A stretch of 64,000 bases of DNA from Thermosipho atlanticus DSM 15807 (GCF_900129985.1 NZ_FQXN01000003.1:204451-268450), one strand, 5' to 3'. Positions 35,327 to 45,932 are shown, numbered from the stretch's first letter. Program-made: numbers and translations. The notes: generated from the sequence alone by a model not told the origin.

Positions 35327-37607
35327 CACTTTTCCCTCCCGTTTGAATTTTGATTATATCTTCCATAGAAATGGGTATTCTATTAATTCTTTTGTTTATA
35401 GCATTTGAGACGGCATTTGCAATTGATGGTGGAGAACTCATTAAAGAAGGTTCTCCCAGACCTTTTGCCCCAAATGGACCTTCAGAAAATTCATCTTCGA
35501 CAAAATCAACATGTATTTTTTCTGGAATATCTTTAATTGAAGGAATAATATAATTATTGAAATTATCTGTTAAAATTTTTCCGTTTTCTTGTTTAATTTC
35601 TTCCATTATTGCATATCCCATACCTTGAATGACTCCGCCGTGAACTTGCCCAACAGCTCCATCATAGTTAATAACCTTACCAATGTCATGACATACCCAC
35701 GCTTCTTTAAGGTCAATTTTTCCAGTTAAAAGATCGACCTCTACCAAAGAAAGTTGAGTACTGAAAGTATAAGTAATATAAGCCTCACCAACTCCATTTT
35801 CTTGATCAAAATGCAATTTTGGTGACTTATACCAACCGACTTCTGATAATTTGACGTTGTGTTTGTTACATAATTCTGCAACTTCATCAAAAGAAATTAT
35901 TTTATCTCTTATGTAAACTTTTCCATCAGCAAATTTTATCTCAGTTTTTCCAACACCATAAAAGTCAGTTAAAAATTCAATAATATTATTTCTGATTTTT
36001 TCAGTTGCGATTTTAACAGCATTTCCACTGAAAAAGGTTGTTCTTGATGCAACAGTTGGACCACTATCTTGTATTACTAAGGTTTGCGGTTGTAGTACAG
36101 TAATTTTATCAACATGTTGTCCAAGAATCTCTGAAGCAATGATAGCCATTGTAGTTTTTGCACCTTGGCCCATTTCGGTATTTCCAATCATAATGTTTAT
36201 TGTACCATCTGGATGTACTAAAACTTCAGCACTTGCTCCGTCTAAATGTTGCCCACCAGAACCTAGACTTACACCGTAGAAGATATGTGACCAGCCTAGT
36301 CCACGCTTTTTATATTTATTGTTTTTGTTAAATTCTTCAACTTTTCTCTTTAATTCCGAATAATTTGACATTGTGAAGACTTTCTGTAAAGTTTTCTTTG
36401 CGCCAACAGATTGAGTTAATTTATGACCGGTTGCTGTTTCATCTCCTATGTCAAGAGTATTTTTTAATCTGATTTCGTATGGGTCAATTCCCAGTTTTTT
36501 AGCAGCTTCATCAATTACTGATTCCATTGCAAATAAGACTTGGGGTGATCCAAAACCACGAAAAGCGCCACAAGGTACTTTATTAGTATATACTCCATAT
36601 ACATCTACGTGAACATTGGGAACTTTGTATGTACTGCATGAATGTACTGTGGTACGATACATTACTATAGGCGAAAGAGTTGAATATGCGCCCATGTCTA
36701 AATAAGTACTAGATTTTACCCCTAAAATTGTTCCATCTTTTTTAAAAGCAACCTTGTAATACGATTTACTGGGGTGTCTTTTACTTGTTTCTTTAATATC
36801 CATTTCACGTGTATAAATTAATTTTACAGGTCTTCTGGTGAGATAGGATAAAAGAGCAGGTTTAGATGCAATATATGATGGAACATCTTCTTTTCCCCCG
36901 AACCCTCCGCCAGTTTCTGTCTGGATAACGTTTATTTTGTTTAATGGAATGTTTAAAATATTTGCAACATCTTCATGAACATAAAATGGACATTGAGCAC
37001 TGACATATATTTCTAAAATGTTGTCTGGAGTATAATATGCTACTGCACCTTGTGGTTCAAGGTATGCATGTTCTTGATAACCTGTTTCAAATTCCATCTC
37101 AATAACTAAATCTGCGTTACTAAAAGCTTCATTGATATCTCCTCTTCTAATTTTTCGATGAAAACCGATATTAGAGCTTCCATTTACAATTACCTGGTCT
37201 TTAATTGCGTCGTCAATAGTTAAAACAGGTGGAAGTTCTTCAATTTCAAACTCAACGAGTTTTGCAGCTTGTTCAGCAATTTCTTTTGATTCTGCCGCAA
37301 TCAATGCAATTACATCACCTTCAAATCGAATTTTGTCACCAACAGGTACCAAAAAATTCATATCTTTAATGATGTGTCCAAATTTATTTGAACCTGGAAC
37401 ATCTTTGTAAGTTGCTACATATACAACACCTGGAAGCTCATACGCTTTTGATGTATCAATGCTTTTCAGTATTCCATGAGGAACATTTGCATATACTACA
37501 CTTGCATACAACATGTTGTGAAAATAATAATCTGAAGCGTATTTTGCACTTCCGTATGCTTTTTGAAGACCGTCTATCCTTTGAACTTTTTTTCCTATTA
37601 CTTTCAC
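35319..37607 (-). CDS. Xanthine dehydrogenase family, molybdopterin-binding subunit
   Basis: Hydroxylates purines such as hypoxanthine or xanthine at a molybdenum cofactor. The 762-residue length fits a separate large subunit. TGGGFGGKED, FRGFGSPQ, MGQGAKTTM and, near the C-terminus, GAKGLGEPS (with the catalytic Glu) match the family. GTG start with AAGGAGGG upstream. No FAD subunit and no [2Fe-2S] subunit is in the window, so it must use partners from elsewhere. It follows adenine deaminase by 12 bases, which fits adenine to hypoxanthine to xanthine. Confidence 0.9.
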   Translation of the reverse strand: MKVIGKKVQRIDGLQKAYGSAKYASDYYFHNMLYASVVYANVPHGILKSIDTSKAYELPGVVYVATYKDVPGSNKFGHIIKDMNFLVPVGDKIRFEGDVIALIAAESKEIAEQAAKLVEFEIEELPPVLTIDDAIKDQVIVNGSSNIGFHRKIRRGDINEAFSNADLVIEMEFETGYQEHAYLEPQGAVAYYTPDNILEIYVSAQCPFYVHEDVANILNIPLNKINVIQTETGGGFGGKEDVPSYIASKPALLSYLTRRPVKLIYTREMDIKETSKRHPSKSYYKVAFKKDGTILGVKSSTYLDMGAYSTLSPIVMYRTTVHSCSTYKVPNVHVDVYGVYTNKVPCGAFRGFGSPQVLFAMESVIDEAAKKLGIDPYEIRLKNTLDIGDETATGHKLTQSVGAKKTLQKVFTMSNYSELKRKVEEFNKNNKYKKRGLGWSHIFYGVSLGSGGQHLDGASAEVLVHPDGTINIMIGNTEMGQGAKTTMAIIASEILGQHVDKITVLQPQTLVIQDSGPTVASRTTFFSGNAVKIATEKIRNNIIEFLTDFYGVGKTEIKFADGKVYIRDKIISFDEVAELCNKHNVKLSEVGWYKSPKLHFDQENGVGEAYITYTFSTQLSLVEVDLLTGKIDLKEAWVCHDIGKVINYDGAVGQVHGGVIQGMGYAIMEEIKQENGKILTDNFNNYIIPSIKDIPEKIHVDFVEDEFSEGPFGAKGLGEPSLMSSPPSIANAVSNAINKRINRIPISMEDIIKIQTGGKSDE

Positions 37608-37619
37608 GTTGTCCCTCCT

Positions 37620-39347
37620 TTACTCTAAGTATAAGCTAAGAATTTTTTGTTGTGAAATGTCAATCAAACCTTTATCCGTAATTTTCAACTTTGGAATAAC
37701 AGCAAGTTGCAAGAAATGGATATGCATTAAAATATCTTCACTTGTTCCAAGTTTTTCAATCGCATCTTTAAGATGATTTACTTCTTTAATTACTTCTTTT
37801 AATGGTTTATCAGACATTAATCCAGCAATTGGTAATGGCATTTCAGAAAGAATATTACCATTTTGCACAGCAACTATTCCACCTTTTATTTCCTGAATTC
37901 TTTTAATTGCTAGCAGAATATCTTCATCATTGTTTCCAACAACTGCAAGATTATGAGAATCATGTCCAATTGTAGTTGCAATTGCGCCTTGTTTAATATT
38001 TAGTCCTTTTACAAAACCGATACTATATCCACTTGCCTTGTGTCTATCAATAACAACTATTTTAGAAATATCATTTATTGGATCACATACAATATACCCA
38101 TTTTTTACTTTTGGTTCAATATGAAGTTCATCTGTTAATAAAGTACCTTTTTTCAAATGGATTACCCTAATTTTTTTATTCATATCTCTAACTTTTAAAT
38201 TGATTTTTTCTGGAGGTACAATATTAATCGCACCAATTGTTTCGGGAACATTTTTGTAAATGCTAGAAATTTTTACAACTAGGTTACCATCTTGAGCAAC
38301 TATTTTTGAGTCTTTTATAACGTACAAAACATTAAAATTCTTTAGATCATCAACTACAACAAAGTCGGCTTTGTAACCTGGAGCTATTGCTCCCATACTT
38401 CGTAAATTAAAGTAACGTGCGGTATTTATTGTCGCCATTCTAATAGCAATAATAGGATCAATTCCTTTACTTATTGCTGTTTTTACAATACCATTAATAT
38501 GACCTCTTTTTTGAATATCTAAAGGATCTCTGTCATCGGTACAGAAAGAAAAGAAATGATGATTAATTATATCGACCGCAGGTAATAAGGAATCTAGATT
38601 TCTTGCTGCTGTTCCTTCACGAATAAAAATTTGCATTCCTTTAGAAAGTTTTTCTAATGCTTCATTAGCAGTTTCACATTCATGATCTGATCTTACAAAG
38701 GCGTCAATGTATGCATTAAGTTCCTTTCCAGATAGTCCAGGAGCATGACCATCAATCTTTTTATATTTATGCCTTAAAATTTCAATTTTAGCAATTAATT
38801 CTCTATCACAATTTAAGACACCTGGAAAATTCATGACCTCACCAAGTGCAATGATACGAAAAGGATATTTATCTACCAGGCTGACCATATCTTCGGGGCC
38901 AAGGGTTGACCCGGATGTTTCAAACTTCGTGGCAGGAACAGCAGAAGGAATAGCAAAATAAACGTTCAAAGGAATTCCTTCAGTTGATTTAATCATATAT
39001 TCTATTCCTTCAACTCCCAAAACATTGGCAATTTCGTGAGGATCAGCAATTATAGTAGTTGTACCGAATGGTAAAATTGACTTAGCAAATTCAACAGGTG
39101 ATAATATTGAACTTTCAATATGAACATGAGCGTCTATTAAACCCGGTAAGATATATGCACCTTTCAGATCAATAACCTCTTTTCCATCGTTATATTCATT
39201 TCCTATTCCTGCAATTCGTTTTTTAAATAGTGCAATATTGGTTCTTTCAATTTTTCCTGAGAAAACGTTAACCAAGTTTGCATTTTTAATTAATACGTCT
39301 GGTAATTTCTTCCCCAATGCAACTGGAACAATTTCATAAATTTTCAT
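37620..39347 (-). CDS. ade: Adenine deaminase
   Basis: Converts adenine to hypoxanthine and ammonia. The 575-residue size is typical of bacterial Ade. GLIDAHVHIESS near the N-terminus and PHEIANVLG carry metal-binding histidines, the middle SDHECET and DDRDP complete the amidohydrolase site, and the C-terminal half has the adenine deaminase-specific domain (GHDSHNLAVVGNN). AAGGAGGATG precedes the ATG. First gene of the purine operon. A possible -10 TATAAT lies on the minus strand near 39372, without a good -35. Confidence 0.95.
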   Translation of the reverse strand: MKIYEIVPVALGKKLPDVLIKNANLVNVFSGKIERTNIALFKKRIAGIGNEYNDGKEVIDLKGAYILPGLIDAHVHIESSILSPVEFAKSILPFGTTTIIADPHEIANVLGVEGIEYMIKSTEGIPLNVYFAIPSAVPATKFETSGSTLGPEDMVSLVDKYPFRIIALGEVMNFPGVLNCDRELIAKIEILRHKYKKIDGHAPGLSGKELNAYIDAFVRSDHECETANEALEKLSKGMQIFIREGTAARNLDSLLPAVDIINHHFFSFCTDDRDPLDIQKRGHINGIVKTAISKGIDPIIAIRMATINTARYFNLRSMGAIAPGYKADFVVVDDLKNFNVLYVIKDSKIVAQDGNLVVKISSIYKNVPETIGAINIVPPEKINLKVRDMNKKIRVIHLKKGTLLTDELHIEPKVKNGYIVCDPINDISKIVVIDRHKASGYSIGFVKGLNIKQGAIATTIGHDSHNLAVVGNNDEDILLAIKRIQEIKGGIVAVQNGNILSEMPLPIAGLMSDKPLKEVIKEVNHLKDAIEKLGTSEDILMHIHFLQLAVIPKLKITDKGLIDISQQKILSLYLE

Positions 39348-39470
39348 TTTTTCATCCTCCTTTTGTAGAGATTATATATGAAAATTCATTTGGTAAAAAA
39401 AGGAGATTTTTGAATGTATTTGCAATTATTGGAAAAATATTGAACAAAATGCGGGAAAATTGGAGATATA

Positions 39471-39502
39471 GAAAAAAAATAAAGGGCCCAAATGGGCCCT
39501 TT
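39471..39502 (-). terminator. Terminator after oppF
   Basis: A perfect stem AAAGGGCCC / GGGCCCTTT (39481-39502) is followed on the minus strand by TATTTTTTTTC. It separates the Opp operon from the adenine deaminase operon. Confidence 0.9.
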
Positions 39503-39518
39503 AAAATGTGAGTTTAAA

Positions 39519-40661
39519 TTACTTTAGAGAACCAGGAAAGTGACAAGCCACCTTATGTCCGGGAGTAATTTCTCTTAATTGAGGTTCTTCTTTTGCACAG
39601 ATTTCTTTTGCCACTGGACATCTAGGATGGAATCTACATCCTGACGGTGGATTAACAGGACTTGGCACATCACCTTTAAGTATAATTCTTTTCTTTTTGT
39701 ATTCAGGATTTGGAACAGGTATTGCACTCATTAATGCGCGAGTATATGGATGCAATGGTTCATCGAATAAATCTTTCTTAGATGCATCTTCGACGATTTT
39801 TCCCAAATACATAACAATAATTCTATCTGAGATATATTTGATAACTGAAAGGTCGTGAGATATAAAAAGATAAGTTAGATTATGTTTCTTTTGCAAATCA
39901 AGCATCAAGTTTATTACTTGTGATCTGATAGAAACGTCCAAAGCAGCAACTGCTTCATCTGCAACTATTAATTTTGGATTCATTAAAAGTGCTCTTGCAA
40001 TTCCGATTCTTTGCCTTTGTCCTCCAGAAAATTGATGTGGAAATCTGTACATATGATCCCCGTGAATTCCAACTTCTTCAAGAGCAGATTTTACTTTTTC
40101 AATTATTTCTGATTTTTTGATTACTTTGTGCATTACTGGTCCTTCAGAAACAATTGTTTTTATTCTAATTCTTGGATTTAATGAACTATAAGGATCTTGG
40201 AAAACAATTTGCATTGTTTTCCTAAATTCAGATCTTTTTTCATTTAAATTTGATAATAATACGTCATAAAATCCTTTTTCACCAGAATCTTTATATATTT
40301 CGTAATATTTTTTATCAATACCTGTGAATGTTTCAGGATTTTCAGTTTTGAATTTTCTGATATAGGTTTTTTTAAGATATTGTTTTGCTTTAAAACGGGG
40401 CATAAAGTAGAAGGTTGTATCTTCATTGTCAACAATTATTCTTCCAGAAGTTGGTTCATAAAGTCTTAATAACGTCATACCTGCGGTTGTCTTCCCACAA
40501 CCAGATTCTCCAACCATTCCTAAAGTTTCACCTTCGTAAATTTCAAAGCTTATATCGTCAACAGCTCTAACCCATGCTACTATTCTCTTAAAGACTCCGG
40601 CTCTAATAGGGAAATGTTTAACAAGATTATCAACTTTTACAAGTACTTTTTTTTCGCTCAT
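39519..40661 (-). CDS. oppF: Oligopeptide ABC transporter ATP-binding protein, OppF type
   Basis: A 380-residue ATPase with Walker [10 protein letters not shown] (about 53-61), Q-loop [12 protein letters not shown] (about 153), signature [15 protein letters not shown] and Walker [13 protein letters not shown]. The C-terminal [11 protein letters not shown] with further cysteines is the Opp/Dpp family's [4Fe-4S]-type motif. The spacing from Walker A to the Q-loop is about 95 residues, some 45 more than usual, because of a charged insertion containing [20 protein letters not shown] overlap with oppD. Confidence 0.92.
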   Translation of the reverse strand: MSEKKVLVKVDNLVKHFPIRAGVFKRIVAWVRAVDDISFEIYEGETLGMVGESGCGKTTAGMTLLRLYEPTSGRIIVDNEDTTFYFMPRFKAKQYLKKTYIRKFKTENPETFTGIDKKYYEIYKDSGEKGFYDVLLSNLNEKRSEFRKTMQIVFQDPYSSLNPRIRIKTIVSEGPVMHKVIKKSEIIEKVKSALEEVGIHGDHMYRFPHQFSGGQRQRIGIARALLMNPKLIVADEAVAALDVSIRSQVINLMLDLQKKHNLTYLFISHDLSVIKYISDRIIVMYLGKIVEDASKKDLFDEPLHPYTRALMSAIPVPNPEYKKKRIILKGDVPSPVNPPSGCRFHPRCPVAKEICAKEEPQLREITPGHKVACHFPGSLK

Positions 40662-41674
40662 GCACTTTCACCAGCCTTTTTAAGTTTCTGGAGTTCCTCG
40701 ACTTTTTTGTAATAGAAACATCTAGAATAATGTCCTTTTGATATCTCGTATAAAGGTGGTATTTCTTTTTTACATCTTTCGTCAGCAAATTCACATCTTG
40801 TATTAAATCTACAACCTGGTGGAAAATGTAATGGATCTGGTACAATCCCCGGGATGTTATACAATCTGTCTTGTTCAATGTCAAGTCTTGGAATTGAGTT
40901 TAGTAGTCCCCAAGTATACGGATGTCTCATTTCTTTGAATAATTCTTTAACATCAGCTGTTTCCATTACCATTCCACCATACATAACAACAACTCTATCT
41001 GCATTTTCGGCAATTACACCTACATCGTGAGTGATGAGTATAATTGCCATTCCATATTCTTTTTGAAGTTCTCTCATCAATTCAAGAATTTGCGCCTGAA
41101 TTGTAACATCTAAAGCTGTTGTAGGTTCATCGGCGATTAGTAGCTTAGGGCGGCATGATAAAGCCATTGCGATCATTGCTCTTTGTCGCATACCACCGGA
41201 TAATTCATGTGGATATTCATCAACACGCTTTTCTGGCTCAGGAATTCCAACTTTTTTAAGCATTTCAATAGCCATTTTTCTAGCTTCAGTTTTACTAACA
41301 TCTTGGTGTAACATAATGGCCTCTATTATTTGTTCTCCAATTGTAAAAACAGGGTTAAGTGCCACCATTGGTTCTTGGAAAATCATTGCAATGTCATTTC
41401 CTCTAATTTTTCTCATTTCATCTTCTGAAAGTTCTAATAAATTTTTTCCTTCAAAAATTATTTGTGAATCTTTTAAAATTTCACCATTTGGATCTAATAA
41501 TCTTAAAATTGAGAGTGATGTAACACTTTTTCCACTACCAGATTCACCAACGATTCCTAAAGTTTCACCAGGATAAACTTCAAAATCAACCCCATCAACT
41601 GCTTTCACTATTCCATCTTCTGTATAAAAATATGTCTTTAGATTTTTAACTTCTAATAATGGTTTCTTCTCCAA
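40658..41674 (-). CDS. oppD: Oligopeptide ABC transporter ATP-binding protein, OppD type
   Basis: About 338 residues, with Walker [11 protein letters not shown]-loop [10 protein letters not shown], signature [15 protein letters not shown] and Walker [13 protein letters not shown], plus the C-terminal [10 protein letters not shown] cysteine motif. It pairs with OppF to power peptide (or oligosaccharide) uptake. The TTG at 41674 is chosen because AAAGGAG lies 8 bases upstream; the GTG at 41683 merges with that site. Confidence 0.93.
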   Translation of the reverse strand: MEKKPLLEVKNLKTYFYTEDGIVKAVDGVDFEVYPGETLGIVGESGSGKSVTSLSILRLLDPNGEILKDSQIIFEGKNLLELSEDEMRKIRGNDIAMIFQEPMVALNPVFTIGEQIIEAIMLHQDVSKTEARKMAIEMLKKVGIPEPEKRVDEYPHELSGGMRQRAMIAMALSCRPKLLIADEPTTALDVTIQAQILELMRELQKEYGMAIILITHDVGVIAENADRVVVMYGGMVMETADVKELFKEMRHPYTWGLLNSIPRLDIEQDRLYNIPGIVPDPLHFPPGCRFNTRCEFADERCKKEIPPLYEISKGHYSRCFYYKKVEELQKLKKAGESA

Positions 41675-41687
41675 CTCAATCACTCCT

Positions 41688-42602
41688 TTATTTCAATTTC
41701 GGATCAAAGACATCTCTAAGGGCATCGCCGACAAGATTCCACGAAAGCACAAAGAGGACCATTGCCATACCTGGATAAAAAACTGTGTACCAATATGCAA
41801 GTGCCTGTCCACTTGCTCCTAAAATATAATTTCGAGTATAGTTGAGCATGGAACCCCAATCGGCATATCCAATAGGTGCACCTAATCCTAGGAACGATAG
41901 TGCTGCTGCTGTTATAACAAGTGATCCGAGCCTCATAGTTGCTTGAACTAAAACAGGAAAAATAGTGTTTGGTAAAATGTGTCTTATAATTATAATAAAG
42001 TTTCTAATTCCAAGTGCTTTAGCTGCAAGTACAAATTGTTCTTCTTTAACTTGTAAGATATTTGCTCTGATCAATCTTGCAGTAGCCATCCATCCAAAGA
42101 TAATCATCGCAATCATTACTTTATCGAGTCCACTTCCAAGAATTGTGGTTAAAACCATTGCGGCAAGGAGAAACGGGATTGAAAGAAAAACGTCAGTAAG
42201 CCTCATTAAAACTTCATCGATCCAACCTCCAAAATATCCAGCAATAGAACCAATAATTATACCAATTAAAGTTGACGCAGAAACAACAATTAAACCTATT
42301 TTAAAGGCTGTCCTAGTGCCCCAAACTACTCCGTAGAAAATATCTCTACCAGCTATCATTCCAAACGGATGATCTTTACTTGGAGGCACTGGATCAGAAC
42401 TCCAAGATAATATAGGCATAATGTATGGATTATCCAATTTCATAGGATTACCATTTTCGTCAGGAAACATAGGGTTGATTGGTGGAGCAATCAAAGGTGC
42501 AAATACTGCGACTAAAATGAAAAATAACAATAGCGAAAATCCTAAAATTGCAGATGGGTTTTTAAATAACTTTCTTAATGTTCTTTTAAACTCAGTATTC
42601 AT
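41688..42602 (-). CDS. oppC: Oligopeptide ABC transporter permease, OppC type
   Basis: A 304-residue inner-membrane permease with an N-terminal helix at about 20-38, a long first extracytoplasmic loop and five more helices. The EAA-type loop ([21 protein letters not shown]) contacts the ATPases, and [19 protein letters not shown] matches OppC. ATG with AAGGAGGTG upstream. Situated 13 bases after oppB and just before oppD. Confidence 0.94.
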   Translation of the reverse strand: MNTEFKRTLRKLFKNPSAILGFSLLLFFILVAVFAPLIAPPINPMFPDENGNPMKLDNPYIMPILSWSSDPVPPSKDHPFGMIAGRDIFYGVVWGTRTAFKIGLIVVSASTLIGIIIGSIAGYFGGWIDEVLMRLTDVFLSIPFLLAAMVLTTILGSGLDKVMIAMIIFGWMATARLIRANILQVKEEQFVLAAKALGIRNFIIIIRHILPNTIFPVLVQATMRLGSLVITAAALSFLGLGAPIGYADWGSMLNYTRNYILGASGQALAYWYTVFYPGMAMVLFVLSWNLVGDALRDVFDPKLK

Positions 42603-42615
42603 CCACTACACCTCC

Positions 42616-43653
42616 TTAACCGAGTCTTATTCTTGGATCTATAGCTGCATATAAAATATCTATAATTAAATTCCCTAATATTAAAACTGTCGAATAGAAA
42701 AGAACACTTCCAAGAACAGCAGCATAATCTAATTGTGTTGCAGCTTGTGCAGTAAATCTTCCCATACCAATTCTATTGAAAATAACTTCAACAATTACTG
42801 TACCAGAAAGAAGTCCAATTACCATTGCACCAGCAACAGTAACTACTGGGATCATTGCGTTTTTCCTTGCATGTTTATTTATAACATCTTTTTCTGGAAC
42901 ACCTTTTGCTCTTGCAGTTCTAACATATTCTTTTCCCAAAACTTCTAACATGCTTGAACGTGTAATTCTAAGCAAATAAGCCCACCAAAGCCATGAAATT
43001 GTTAGAATTGGTCCGATTAGATGTCTGAGAGCATCCCAAAATATATCAAGTCTACCGTTTAATAGTGCATCAATTGAAAGGATATGAGTTATACGTTTGA
43101 ATTCTGGAGATTTTACAATTTCTTCTGCCCAACCACTCATTGTACCGGGTGGAAACCAACCAAGAACTGAGTAGAAAATCATTAGTACAATCAAACCGAA
43201 AACAAAGTCAGGTAACGACCATCCTACAATAGCAAAAATTCTAATAAAATGATCTAAAAATTTATCTCTTTTAACTGCGGCAGCTACTCCGAGCCATATT
43301 CCAACTCCTATAACAGGAATCATGGCATAAAGCGCCAATTCAATAGTATATGGTATCCTTTCCTTTATAGCTTTAGCAACTGGTTCTTTTGCAGTAACTG
43401 ACCAGCCAAGATCGCCTCTAAAGACACCACTGATCCATTTAAAATATCTTGTCCACATAGGATCATTGAGTCCATATTTTTCAATTAATTTGTCTAATTC
43501 TTCATTTGAAAGTTTGTCAAAAACATTTGGATTTACATATGCTGACAGAAGTTTCTCGGGACCAAGTACTTCAGTAAAGCTAAAAATTATCAGTGTTACT
43601 CCAAAAAGTATTAGTGGGAGTAACAGAAGTCTACGAATAATATAAGCCGTCAA
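42616..43653 (-). CDS. oppB: Oligopeptide ABC transporter permease, OppB type
   Basis: About 345 residues, six membrane helices. The N-terminal YIIRRLLLLPLILFGV is typical, and the EAA loop reads YVRTARAKGVPEKDVINKHARKN. The TTG at 43653 lies 6 bases after AGGAGGTG; the GTG at 43662 is part of that site. First gene of the operon under a good promoter. No OppA-type binding protein gene is adjacent. Confidence 0.94.
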   Translation of the reverse strand: MTAYIIRRLLLLPLILFGVTLIIFSFTEVLGPEKLLSAYVNPNVFDKLSNEELDKLIEKYGLNDPMWTRYFKWISGVFRGDLGWSVTAKEPVAKAIKERIPYTIELALYAMIPVIGVGIWLGVAAAVKRDKFLDHFIRIFAIVGWSLPDFVFGLIVLMIFYSVLGWFPPGTMSGWAEEIVKSPEFKRITHILSIDALLNGRLDIFWDALRHLIGPILTISWLWWAYLLRITRSSMLEVLGKEYVRTARAKGVPEKDVINKHARKNAMIPVVTVAGAMVIGLLSGTVIVEVIFNRIGMGRFTAQAATQLDYAAVLGSVLFYSTVLILGNLIIDILYAAIDPRIRLG

Positions 43654-43694
43654 CTGTAACACCTCCTAAATATATTTTTCAATATGTCAATACT

Positions 43695-43722
43695 ATTATA
43701 ACAGTTGTAAAAAATGTTTCAA
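43695..43722 (-). promoter_or_regulatory. Promoter of oppBCDF
   Basis: On the minus strand TTGAAA, a 16-base spacer and TATAAT, with TG one base before the -10 (TGTTATAAT). The start of transcription would be near 43688, giving a leader of about 35 nt. Confidence 0.78.
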
Positions 43723-43776
43723 TACTGTATATTACATCAATTATTTATCAAAAGACAAATAAATAAATTTAATTAG

Positions 43777-45426
43777 CTATAATTCTTCTTTTAAACGTTT
43801 GGCAAGTTTTTTACCAATTAATTTTTCCAGTTCTTCAAGAGGTGCATTTTTAATATTTTCAATAGAACCGTAGTTTTTTAATAAGAGTTTTTTACGTTTT
43901 GGTCCTATTCCAGGAATTTCATCTAAAATTTTTGTGCGATAATTTTTTAAATATAAATTATTACTAAACGCATTTGCGACTCTGTGAGTTTCATCTCTGA
44001 TTTTAACAAACATTCTCAAAATCGGATGTTCAAAGGGTAGAACAAATTCTTTTTCCTTTGTAATAATTATTTCATTTTCTTTTGCAAGTCCAACAACTAC
44101 AGGAGAAAATCCTAATTCTTTGAAGGCTTCTAAAGCAGCGTTAACTTGTCCACGTCCACCATCAACGAAAAAGAGATCAGGTAGTTTGTGTTTGGTATAT
44201 CTTTTTTTGATCAGCAGTTTTATACTTTTAAAATCATCTAAGATATTCCCCAATTTATATTTTCTATATAAATCTTTTCTTGGTTTTCCATTTTCAAAGA
44301 CTATTAAAGAAGCTACAGTATATTTTCCGCTGCGATGTGAAATATCAGTTCCTTCAATTAGTTTTGGGATTTTTTTTAGTTTTAATAATTCTTTTAGTTC
44401 TTTAAGAGTTTCAATATCAAAAGCATTATTGTAAATTTTATCAAGTAAATTTTCATAAGCAATTTTTAAAAGCCCTTCATCATCTGAATCAATAGGTGTT
44501 GAAATTGTAATGTCAAAATCAAATGAAAGTTTGTTGTCAATTACTATTCTATCGGGTCTTTCACTTGAAATTCCATAATAAAAATGATAAAGAAATTCTT
44601 CGATATCAAAATCACCTTCATAAATTAATTTTGAAATTAGAACACCACCTCTAACTTTCAAAATTACAAATATATTATGATCAAAAGCAATATAATCAAC
44701 ATTACGCTTATCACTTAAAATAACCCCCTGAGAATTCAAAAGCTTTTCAAAAGAGTAAAGTAGGTCTCTATATTTAATTGCATTTTCGAAATCTAACATT
44801 TTTGCATGATGTTCCATTTTATCTCTTATAAAATTTCTTACAAAATCGAAGTCCCCTTTAAGAATTGAATAAAGTTTTGAAATACTAGTTTGATAAGATT
44901 TTTTATCAATATTTTCTATACATGGAGCTGTACATGTATTTAAATGAAAGAGTATACATGGTTTTTTGATTTTTGATAATTCTTTTTTACAAGTTCTAAA
45001 TTTTAATATTTTTTGAAGAATTTCTACAAGAACTTTTGTAAATCTTATGTTAGTATATGGTCCAAAATAAATACCGTCTTTTTTCCTGCTTCTTACAACT
45101 TCAATATATGGAAATTTATCATTGGAAATTCTAATGTAAGGATAAAATTCATTTCCCTTCAACATTACATTGTATTTTGGTTGATATTTATTTATTAATG
45201 TTGCTTCTAATAAGAGTGCTTCCTTTTCATTTGTGACGATGATTGTTTCTAAACTTGTTGCCTCATTAATAATTAATTTACTTTTTTCTTCTTTCAAATT
45301 AAAGTGAGAAGCCAGACGTTTTTTCAAATTTTTGGCTTTTCCAATATAAATGTATTCTTTATTTCTTTTAAATAAATATACTCCAGGTTTATTTGAGACT
45401 TTTTCTATTAATTTTTTTTCAAGCAT
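43777..45426 (-). CDS. uvrC: Excinuclease ABC subunit C
   Basis: Makes both incisions around lesions in nucleotide excision repair. The GIY-YIG domain is at the N-terminus (GVYLFKRNKEYIYIGKAKNLKKR), a UvrB-interacting UVR segment near 200 (MLDFENAIKYRDLL), an RNase H-like domain with DGGRGQ and SHRSGKYTVAS, and the C-terminal HhH pair (LDEIPGIGPKRKKLLLKNYG). 549 residues, slightly short but complete. AGGTGATAAATT upstream of the ATG. Confidence 0.95.
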   Translation of the reverse strand: MLEKKLIEKVSNKPGVYLFKRNKEYIYIGKAKNLKKRLASHFNLKEEKSKLIINEATSLETIIVTNEKEALLLEATLINKYQPKYNVMLKGNEFYPYIRISNDKFPYIEVVRSRKKDGIYFGPYTNIRFTKVLVEILQKILKFRTCKKELSKIKKPCILFHLNTCTAPCIENIDKKSYQTSISKLYSILKGDFDFVRNFIRDKMEHHAKMLDFENAIKYRDLLYSFEKLLNSQGVILSDKRNVDYIAFDHNIFVILKVRGGVLISKLIYEGDFDIEEFLYHFYYGISSERPDRIVIDNKLSFDFDITISTPIDSDDEGLLKIAYENLLDKIYNNAFDIETLKELKELLKLKKIPKLIEGTDISHRSGKYTVASLIVFENGKPRKDLYRKYKLGNILDDFKSIKLLIKKRYTKHKLPDLFFVDGGRGQVNAALEAFKELGFSPVVVGLAKENEIIITKEKEFVLPFEHPILRMFVKIRDETHRVANAFSNNLYLKNYRTKILDEIPGIGPKRKKLLLKNYGSIENIKNAPLEELEKLIGKKLAKRLKEEL

Positions 45427-45438
45427 AATTTATCACCT

Positions 45439-45468
45439 AAAAAATAAAAAGTGGGGAGTTTCCCCCAC
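45439..45468 (-). terminator. Terminator after the gcvH / membrane protein operon
   Basis: On the minus strand GTGGGG / CCCCAC closes a short hairpin (45468-45451), followed by TTTTTATTTTTT. It lies between the membrane protein gene and uvrC. Confidence 0.82.
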
Positions 45469-45490
45469 CAAAGGCTATTTATTAGAAAAA

Positions 45491-45931
45491 TTATTTAATG
45501 TTTCTATTTTTAATTCCGACAATCAAAGTTATAATATAAGCCCAACCAATTGAAAAGAGAGAAATAAGTGTTGCATTTTTAACTACGAAAAAGTCGATTA
45601 TTAAGAAAGCAATAAAAATCAAAGAAAATAATATTGCAAGTCTCATACCCTGGCGAACTTGTAAATTACCCAAAAGTTTAAGTTCAATAATTGAAAAAAT
45701 TCCAATAAGAGCGTAAATTATTGGTGAAAGTGAGATACCAAGTTGTGAAAAGAAATGTGAAAATCCACCTGAAATAAAGAAAGAAAGTGAAATAACAAAA
45801 AATATCCACGCAGTAACACTGGCAATACCAAAAGTAGATTTACCTTGTTGAATGATTCCTAGTGCAAGAACAGCACCTAAAACAATATTTACAATAAACA
45901 TCAAAGTAGAATATGCCGTAACAGAAAGCAT
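45491..45931 (-). CDS. Five-helix membrane protein of unknown function
   Basis: A 146-residue hydrophobic protein with about five membrane segments connected by very short loops. No motif is recognised. I chose ATG at 45931, four bases after GAAGGTGAG; the GTG at 45940 is part of that site. Its start overlaps the gcvH stop by several bases, so the two are coupled. A functional relation to the glycine system is not evident. Confidence 0.75.
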   Translation of the reverse strand: MLSVTAYSTLMFIVNIVLGAVLALGIIQQGKSTFGIASVTAWIFFVISLSFFISGGFSHFFSQLGISLSPIIYALIGIFSIIELKLLGNLQVRQGMRLAILFSLIFIAFLIIDFFVVKNATLISLFSIGWAYIITLIVGIKNRNIK

Positions 45932-45932
45932 T

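Noticed and set aside
43734..43776. Possible terminator after uvrC
   Set aside because: Only a weak AT-only stem (TTATTTAT / ATAAATAA) without a distinct T-run on the relevant strand.
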